Shown piece by piece: positions 58,274 through 64,000 of a stretch of DNA of 64,000 nt (the stretch's first letter is position 1; every line of letters starts with the position of its first letter). The notes beneath the pieces are model-generated. The model was not told where the DNA came from. It ran no database searches and saw nothing but the letters and a program-made list of their open reading frames with translations. Both the position numbers and the translations under genes were made by a program. The stretch is taken from positions 1-64,000 of the forward strand of contig JBMOMX010000008.1 in assembly GCA_049323435.1 (NCBI GenBank), in the 5' to 3' direction. This DNA comes from UBA11222 sp049323435. Its GTDB lineage: Bacteria; Pseudomonadota; Alphaproteobacteria; UBA11222.

Positions 58274-59425
58274 CTAGCTATAGGGATCAGCGGCGTCGCG
58301 CAAGCCATCACCAAAGAAATTGAACGCCAGCACCACCAGAATGACCGGCAGCATCGGCAGCATAATCCAGGGATAAAAGCTGATCGCAGCAATATTTTGC
58401 GATTCATTCAGCAGCACCCCCCAGCTGGTGACCGGCGGCCGCAGGCCCAGCCCAAGAAATGACAGCGCCGTTTCGCCCAGAATCATTGCCGGAATCGACA
58501 GTGTCGCGCTGGCGATCAGATGGCTCATGAAATTGGGCAGAAGATGACGCCCGATCAGACGCCCCGGCCCCGCCCCCATCAGCACCGCCGCCGTGGCGAA
58601 ATCCTCCTCGCGCAACGACACTAATTTAGCGCGCACCGCACGCGCCAGCCCCGGCCAGTCGAGCAGCCCCAGAATGACTGTCATCCCGGCATAGACCGCA
58701 ACCGGGCTCCACTGCACCGGAAGCGCCGCCGACAGCGCCATCCATAGCGGCAGTTCCGGCATGGCGCGCAGAATTTCGATCAGCCGCAAGGTCAGATTGT
58801 CCACCCAGCCGCCAAAATATCCCGCCATGCCGCCAATCAACAGGGCCAGCGCAAAACTGATGCTAACCCCGATCAGACCGATGGTCAGGGAAATCCGGGT
58901 GCCATAAATAACCCGCGACAGCATATCGCGGCCCAGCCGGTCAGTGCCGAACAGATATAGCGTACCCGTGGCAGAGGGGCAGACCAGATGAAATCTGCCA
59001 GCCCACACACCCCACAGATTATAGCTGGCGCCGGAACAAAAAAACCGCAATGGCTGCACCTGCTTTTTATCAATCACATAATCCCATTTGAACAGATCCA
59101 GATTGGCTACGCCCTTATAGCCATAGACAAAAGGGCCGATAAATTCGCCCTCGTGAAACAGATGCACGCGCTGCGGCGGCGCGAACAGATAGTCTGCATT
59201 GCGGTCTTCCAGCCCGTAGGGCGCGATCATTTCGCTGAAGGGCAGGCTGGCATATATCAGCAGCAGGAATATGCCGCTGGCATAGGCCAGCCGGTGGCGC
59301 TTCAGCTTTTGCCAGACCAGCCACCATTGCGGGTGCGCCGGTGCGGCCGCTGGCGGCGTTCCCGCCGGATCATAGGGCGCCTCACTGACATAATGGGGCA
59401 GACGGTCCTGGCTGGGCGCGGTCAT
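58274..59425 (-). CDS. Peptide ABC transporter permease (YejE-like)
   Basis: A 383-residue permease of the oligopeptide type with six helices after a long N-terminal extracytoplasmic region. The first helix is YASGIFLLLIYASLPFSEM. The core contains GTDRLGRDMLSRVIYGTRIS and ends in AGPGRLIGRHLLPNFMSHLI and LGLGLRPPVTSWGVLLNESQ, with the EAA loop for the ATPase. Its start overlaps the stop of the upstream permease by four bases. It would form a heterodimer with the 59422 permease. Confidence 0.9.
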   Translation of the reverse strand: MTAPSQDRLPHYVSEAPYDPAGTPPAAAPAHPQWWLVWQKLKRHRLAYASGIFLLLIYASLPFSEMIAPYGLEDRNADYLFAPPQRVHLFHEGEFIGPFVYGYKGVANLDLFKWDYVIDKKQVQPLRFFCSGASYNLWGVWAGRFHLVCPSATGTLYLFGTDRLGRDMLSRVIYGTRISLTIGLIGVSISFALALLIGGMAGYFGGWVDNLTLRLIEILRAMPELPLWMALSAALPVQWSPVAVYAGMTVILGLLDWPGLARAVRAKLVSLREEDFATAAVLMGAGPGRLIGRHLLPNFMSHLIASATLSIPAMILGETALSFLGLGLRPPVTSWGVLLNESQNIAAISFYPWIMLPMLPVILVVLAFNFFGDGLRDAADPYS

Positions 59426-60456
59426 TGCACTGGCCTGCCGGTTAAACGGATGCGCGGGTCGAGCAGCGCCAGCAGCAGATCGGAAAGCGCCATTCCCGCC
59501 ACCGTCAGCACCGCGATAAACAGCAGGATAAATCCTGAAAGATAATGGTCCTGGGCCCGCAATGCCTGCAACAGGATCGGGCCCACCGTCGGCAGGTTTA
59601 ACACCACCGACACAATCACAGAGCCTGAAACCATCTGCGGCAGCAGATCCCCGATATCCGCAATAAACGGGCTAAGCGCGTTGCGCAGCGGATATTTGAT
59701 CAGCAGCGCCAGTGGCGCCATGCCTTTGGCGCGGGCCGTCGTCACATAAGGTTTCTGCAATTCATCCAGCAGATTGGCGCGCAACCGGCGGATCATGGCG
59801 GCCGCGCCGCTGGCGCTGATCACTAGCACCGGGATGATCAGATGCGTCAGGATTGACAGCATTTTGGCCGGCGACCAGGGGGCGTCAATAAATTCCGGCG
59901 CCATCAATCCGCCGATCGGCAGGCCAAACCACTGGTTGGAATAATATAGCAAGATCAGCGCCAGCAGAAAATTCGGCATGGCCAGCCCCAGATATCCAAG
60001 CAGGGTGAAACCATAATCGGTAATGCTGTACTGGCGCGCGGCGGAAATAATGCCGATGGGAAACGCGATCAGATAAATTGTCAGAACCGCCGCAAAATTC
60101 AGCACAATGGTCATCATCAGACTGCCGCCCAGCACTTCTGATACCGGCTTGTTATATTCAAACGACCAGCCCCAATTGCCCTGAAGCAGGCCGGAAAACC
60201 CCTTTTCTCCCGGCCACACGCCCAGCCACAGGCCATAGCGCTCGATCAGGGGGCGGTCAAATCCAAACTCGGCGCGCAGAAAGGCGATTTTCTCTATGCT
60301 GGCATCCTCGCCCTGGGCCTGTAATTCCGCCACTTGATTGGACAGATAATCGCCGGGGGGCAGTTGAATGACAATAAAAATCAGTACACTGATGGCAATC
60401 AGTGTTGGTATCATCATGGCGGTACGGTTGAGAAAATAACGTCCCATATGGCTCAT
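59422..60456 (-). CDS. Peptide ABC transporter permease (YejB-like)
   Basis: A 344-residue permease of the oligopeptide B type. The N-terminus MGRYFLNRTAMMIPTLIAIS leads into VLIFIVIQLPPGDYLSNQVA. The core contains GNWGWSFEYNKPVSEVLGGS, and the EAA-like loop is KPYVTTARAKGMAPLALLIK. Start at 60456 overlaps the stop of the preceding binding-protein gene by four bases, so translation is coupled. Works with 58274 and the double ATPase at 62363. Confidence 0.9.
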   Translation of the reverse strand: MSHMGRYFLNRTAMMIPTLIAISVLIFIVIQLPPGDYLSNQVAELQAQGEDASIEKIAFLRAEFGFDRPLIERYGLWLGVWPGEKGFSGLLQGNWGWSFEYNKPVSEVLGGSLMMTIVLNFAAVLTIYLIAFPIGIISAARQYSITDYGFTLLGYLGLAMPNFLLALILLYYSNQWFGLPIGGLMAPEFIDAPWSPAKMLSILTHLIIPVLVISASGAAAMIRRLRANLLDELQKPYVTTARAKGMAPLALLIKYPLRNALSPFIADIGDLLPQMVSGSVIVSVVLNLPTVGPILLQALRAQDHYLSGFILLFIAVLTVAGMALSDLLLALLDPRIRLTGRPVQ

Positions 60457-62369
60457 TGCTCCGGACCCGGTTCGCCCGGGGCCTCGAACCAGAATTGATC
60501 GGGCCTGTAGATGCCAAAAAATGCGCCGGGGTTCCAGCCATAATGGGCCTGCGCCGGCACGTTGCGCAGTTTTCTGGACACGACAACGGGTTGGCGCACC
60601 TGCGAGATGACACCGATACTGAACTGCTGGTCCGCATGGATCGCCAGCATTTCCAGCCATATTTCGCGGCGGCGCGCGCCATCCGCACCGCGCCATTCAT
60701 CCAGCAGCGCCAGCAGCTCGCGCGCGGGCGCCAGATCGGGCGCCGTGCCGGTGTTCCCCCCGGTCTGATAATGCTGGCCCCATATCGGCCATTGCAGCTG
60801 ATCCTGCGTGACAGGGGCCAGCTCGTCCGGGCTCATATCCGGGGTGGGGATGCCGGTGTCGAAACCGGACCATACCGTCATCATGGAGCGCCCGGCATAG
60901 GCGCGCGCGCGCAACGTATCACGATCGGCCGGCTTGATGAACAATTCAACCCCGATGCGCCGCCAGTCCATGGCGATCAGTTGCAGCACATCGCTTTGTT
61001 CGCTGGACTGGTCCGCCGTCTCGACGATCAGTTCCAGCCTGGATCCATCCGGCAGCAGCCGCACGCCATTGGCGTCGCGTTTCAGCAATCCCATACTGTC
61101 CAGCAATTGATTGGCCTGGACAGGATCGTGCATGGCCCAGCTTTGCGCCAGATGCGGCGAATACAGCTCAGATTGCGGCAGCACCATATTATTGCTTTCC
61201 GACGCCATGCCAAAATATAGCGAGCGGTTGATCAGATGCCGGTCAATGCCCATCGACAGCGCGCGGCGAAAGCGCACGTCACGGAATAATTTCTGAAACT
61301 GCGGCCGCTCATAATTCAGATTCGGATAAAGTGCGATATGCGCGCCCGACGCCCCCGGCCACAGGCGCGTAGCATAACCGCCTTGCTGCTCGCCCTTTTT
61401 CAATGCGGTAATGTCGGAAAAAGACAGGCCGCGGGCCTGCAAGTCCGTTTCGCCCGCCATGCTTTTTGCCGGGATCAGCCGCGCCTCGGCCACATGCATG
61501 ATCACCGTATCAATATAAGGAAGCTGGCGGCCCATCGGGTCGATCCGGTGATAATAGGGATTGCGTTGAAAGACATACCGGCTGGCAGGCGAAGGCGTTG
61601 TATTGATCCAGGGCTGCAAGCTGGGCAGATCCGCATTGTCGAAATTATACATATTGTCGAGGCGGTTGTGCAGGCCCGCCCAGTTACGCACCTTGGCCGC
61701 CTGCACCTGCGCCTCCAGCCAGGCCGGATCGCCATAACGGCGATGGAATTTTTTCAGATAATGCGCCGGACGATAGATGAACAGCGGGCTGGCGCCTGCC
61801 TGTAATGCAAGAAATTTAGGATTGGGCTTCGGCCAGCTGTAACGCACGCGCAACGCATCGGGGAATTCCACCTTTGGCGGCACGCCATCCACCAGAAACG
61901 CGGTCCCCGGCCCATTGGGGCTAAGCTCTGGATTATTGGCCACATCTTCCCAGAAATACCGGAAATCCTCCGACGTGAACGGATGCCCGTCAGACCATTT
62001 ATGTCCGGGGCGCAGATGCAGGGTAAATATCCGGTCATCAATATTCTCTACACGAAGCAAAATATCCGGCACAAGATTGAGCGCCCGGTCATGGCCCACA
62101 AGCCGCGCATAGCCAAACACCACCATATGCCGCACTTCGCGCGGATTGCTGATCAGCGTGCGCAGCGTACCGCCCTGCCGGCCCGGCACAGTATCGGGGC
62201 CGTCCATCGGCGCGATCAGGGGCGTCTGCGGCAGCCGCCCGGAAATCGGCTGAAGCGTGCCTGCCGCCACCTGCGCCGCCAGCATGGGCGTCTCGGCCGG
62301 AACCGGTACCTGCGCCGCAGCCGCACAAGGCAGGATGCACAACAGCATGGCGGCCATGCGCATCAGCAC
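60453..62369 (-). CDS. ABC transporter peptide-binding protein
   Basis: A 638-residue family 5 binding protein with signal peptide MLMRMAAMLLCILPCAAAAQ. Distinctive motifs are LRTLISNPREVRHMVVFGYA, HLRPGHKWSDGHPFTSEDFR, YWEDVANNPELSP-like and IDRHLINRSLYFGMASESNN. It is longer than YejA and only distantly similar to the 54307 binding protein. Flanked by overlaps with ATPase (upstream) and permease (downstream) genes, so it is the dedicated binding protein of this operon. The ligand is unknown. Confidence 0.87.
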   Translation of the reverse strand: MLMRMAAMLLCILPCAAAAQVPVPAETPMLAAQVAAGTLQPISGRLPQTPLIAPMDGPDTVPGRQGGTLRTLISNPREVRHMVVFGYARLVGHDRALNLVPDILLRVENIDDRIFTLHLRPGHKWSDGHPFTSEDFRYFWEDVANNPELSPNGPGTAFLVDGVPPKVEFPDALRVRYSWPKPNPKFLALQAGASPLFIYRPAHYLKKFHRRYGDPAWLEAQVQAAKVRNWAGLHNRLDNMYNFDNADLPSLQPWINTTPSPASRYVFQRNPYYHRIDPMGRQLPYIDTVIMHVAEARLIPAKSMAGETDLQARGLSFSDITALKKGEQQGGYATRLWPGASGAHIALYPNLNYERPQFQKLFRDVRFRRALSMGIDRHLINRSLYFGMASESNNMVLPQSELYSPHLAQSWAMHDPVQANQLLDSMGLLKRDANGVRLLPDGSRLELIVETADQSSEQSDVLQLIAMDWRRIGVELFIKPADRDTLRARAYAGRSMMTVWSGFDTGIPTPDMSPDELAPVTQDQLQWPIWGQHYQTGGNTGTAPDLAPARELLALLDEWRGADGARRREIWLEMLAIHADQQFSIGVISQVRQPVVVSRKLRNVPAQAHYGWNPGAFFGIYRPDQFWFEAPGEPGPEQ

Positions 62370-64000
62370 GCCGCATCCTCCGCCATACGGACAAAATGCC
62401 CTGGCGCCAGCTGTACCATGCGGCCCCCTTGCCCGGCTGTCAGCCGGAATGGCGCGGGCCAGGCCAGCGGGTCCGTCATGCGTTCGGCCTGAAGACGCTG
62501 AAAATCCAGCGGCGTTGCAATATCGGGTTCCGGAACGGCGGCCAGCAAGGCCATGGTGTAAGGATGCGCGGCGCCGTCAAAAAGCTGCTGCGCGGTTGCG
62601 CTTTCAACAAGGCGGCCCTGGCACATCACAAGTATCCGTCCCGCGATCGCCCGCACAACCGCAAGATTATGGCTGATAAACAGATAGCTCAACCCCAGAT
62701 TTTCCTGTAAATCCTTCAGCAGGCTGATGATCTGCGCCTGCACCGACACATCCAGCGCCGACACCGGTTCATCGCAGATCAGCAGTTCCGGCCGCAGCGC
62801 CAGGGCGCGGGCAATTACAATGCGCTGGCGCTGGCCGCCGGAAAATGCATTGGGATAGCGCTCCAAATGCTGCGGCTCCAGCCCGACAAGCTGCATCAGC
62901 TCCCGGGCGCGTAGCACCTGGCTGGCGCGATCGCCGATGCGGTGAATGATCATGGGTTCGCGCAGCGTGTCGAGAATGGTCATGCGCGGATTTAGCGCCG
63001 ACTGGGGATCCTGAAAAATGAACTGCGCACGGCGGCGATAGCGCAACAGGTTCGCGCCCCGCATCGTCAGCACATCCTCGCCGTCAAAACGGATTTGCCC
63101 GCTATCGGCGGTGACGGCGCGTAAAATCAGCTTGCCCAATGTTGTTTTGCCGCAACCCGATTCCCCCACCAGCGCCACACATTCCCCGCGCGGCAGGGTA
63201 AAGCTGACATCGCGCACCCCCGCCAGGGCGTCAGAATCAGCCGCGCCATTTGCGCCATATTGTTTGCACAGTCCCTGCACTTCCAGCAGGGCGGGTGCGG
63301 CTGTCTGTGTGCGCACCGGCTGGGCCGGTCCCTTAAGGCGCGGCGCTGCATCCATCAGCGCGCGCAGACAGGCATGGCCGGGGCGCAGAAAAATATCTTC
63401 ACGGCTTCCGGCCTCCATCACTTTTCCCCGATGCAGCACCACGACTTCATCCGCAATATTCGCCACCACCCCCAGATCATGGGTGATCATCAGCGCCGCC
63501 ATGCGCAATTGCTGTTGCAGATTTTGCAGCAATACCAAAATCTGCGCCTGCATAGTGACATCCAGCGCCGTCGTCGGCTCGTCCGCTATCAGCAGCGCGG
63601 GGCGGCAGATCAGCGCCATTGCGATCATGGCGCGCTGACGCAATCCGCCCGACAGCTCAAACGGATAGGCCCGGCAGGCCTGTTGCGGATCGCTGAAACC
63701 GCTCAGGCGCAACATATCAAGGGTGCGCGCGCGGCGTTCTTTGGCGGAAAGCCGCAGATGCTGGCTCAGATTTTCACTGACCTGATCGCCGATCCGGTGC
63801 ACCGGCGAAAGTGCGCTCATCGGTTCCTGAAATATCACCGATATATAACGCCCGCGCAGCGCCCGCATTGGCGCGCTGTTTGGCGCCAGTTTGGCCATAT
63901 CAATGCGCGGGGTAGTTTCATCCTCGTCGTGATCGAACAGAATTTTACCGCCGGTCACTCTGCCATTGCGCGGCAGCAATCCGGTGATGGACTGGCCGAT
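62363..64000 (-). CDS. Peptide ABC transporter double ATPase (YejF-like), partial
   Basis: A 545-residue visible portion with two ATPase domains; its N-terminus, including the first Walker A, lies beyond the window. Domain 1 shows the signature FELSGGLRQRAMIAMALI and Walker B ALLIADEPTTALDV. Domain 2 shows Walker A GESGCGKTTLGK, signature AFSGGQRQRIVIARALAL and Walker B LLICDEPVSALDV. Tandem fused ATPases are typical of YejF-type transporters. It is followed with a 7-base overlap by the binding protein gene. Confidence 0.92.
   Translation of the reverse strand: MGQSITGLLPRNGRVTGGKILFDHDEDETTPRIDMAKLAPNSAPMRALRGRYISVIFQEPMSALSPVHRIGDQVSENLSQHLRLSAKERRARTLDMLRLSGFSDPQQACRAYPFELSGGLRQRAMIAMALICRPALLIADEPTTALDVTMQAQILVLLQNLQQQLRMAALMITHDLGVVANIADEVVVLHRGKVMEAGSREDIFLRPGHACLRALMDAAPRLKGPAQPVRTQTAAPALLEVQGLCKQYGANGAADSDALAGVRDVSFTLPRGECVALVGESGCGKTTLGKLILRAVTADSGQIRFDGEDVLTMRGANLLRYRRRAQFIFQDPQSALNPRMTILDTLREPMIIHRIGDRASQVLRARELMQLVGLEPQHLERYPNAFSGGQRQRIVIARALALRPELLICDEPVSALDVSVQAQIISLLKDLQENLGLSYLFISHNLAVVRAIAGRILVMCQGRLVESATAQQLFDGAAHPYTMALLAAVPEPDIATPLDFQRLQAERMTDPLAWPAPFRLTAGQGGRMVQLAPGHFVRMAEDAAC

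Overview
The window reads as a draft chromosome segment of a GC-rich alphaproteobacterium. Supporting signs are the argJ-GNAT-mutT / secA neighbourhood, DUF1178 and DUF2336 proteins, an olsB-olsA pair, a CaiB/BaiF CoA-transferase, and a gene cluster in the order of the Rhodobacter-type gene transfer agent (GTA). A run of 39 N at 40513-40551 marks a scaffold join. I saw no rRNA, tRNA, CRISPR array, insertion sequence, integrase or phage replication gene.

1-8.1 kb is acyl-CoA metabolism. A minus-strand set (MaoC hot-dog protein, acyl-CoA dehydrogenase, acyl-CoA-dehydrogenase-fold flavin monooxygenase, MOSC protein) diverges from a plus-strand set (enoyl-CoA hydratase, second acyl-CoA dehydrogenase, CaiB-type CoA-transferase). 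A strikingly symmetric control region lies between them at 3519-3611. A BrnT/BrnA toxin-antitoxin pair with paired palindromes, a small GIY-YIG-like protein and three GC-rich REP-like repeats are interspersed.

8.3-23 kb is mostly housekeeping: DUF1178, DUF2336, a nitrilase-family amidase, glutaredoxin, ComF, a methyltransferase, an orphan Flp pilin, MutT, GNAT, ArgJ, SecA, RF3, a DksA-like protein and a glutathione S-transferase. A small glutathione S-transferase remnant lies at 19259-19375.

23.1-44.1 kb (minus strand) is a nearly complete GTA/siphovirus-like structural cluster. In transcription order it holds small and large terminase, portal, a small membrane protein, prohead protease, HK97 capsid, five extra virion-type genes including a LamG-like protein, connector gp6, adaptor gp7, terminator gp8, tail protein gp9, chaperones gp10/gp10.1, a short tape measure, DUF2460, DUF2163, a NlpC/P60 peptidase, the gp15 tail protein, a MuF-domain protein, DUF2793 and a SleB-type cell wall hydrolase. 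Three features set it apart. A complete acyl-CoA dehydrogenase gene sits between portal and protease. Intrinsic terminators lie inside the cluster. The MuF-type gene carries an in-frame TAA at codon 12 and ends in an unrecognised domain resembling the cargo of polymorphic toxins. A divergent pair (DUF6456 protein and XRE regulator) sits immediately upstream and is a candidate control locus.

45.8-64 kb returns to chromosomal genes: a glutamine-synthetase-family ligase, ornithine-lipid olsB-olsA, a DUF533/TerB-like protein with TerC, a PEP-CTERM exported protein, a nitronate monooxygenase-like flavoprotein, a Yej-type peptide ABC transporter (two binding proteins, two permeases, one double ATPase cut by the window edge), an SPFH/NfeD membrane pair and dapD.
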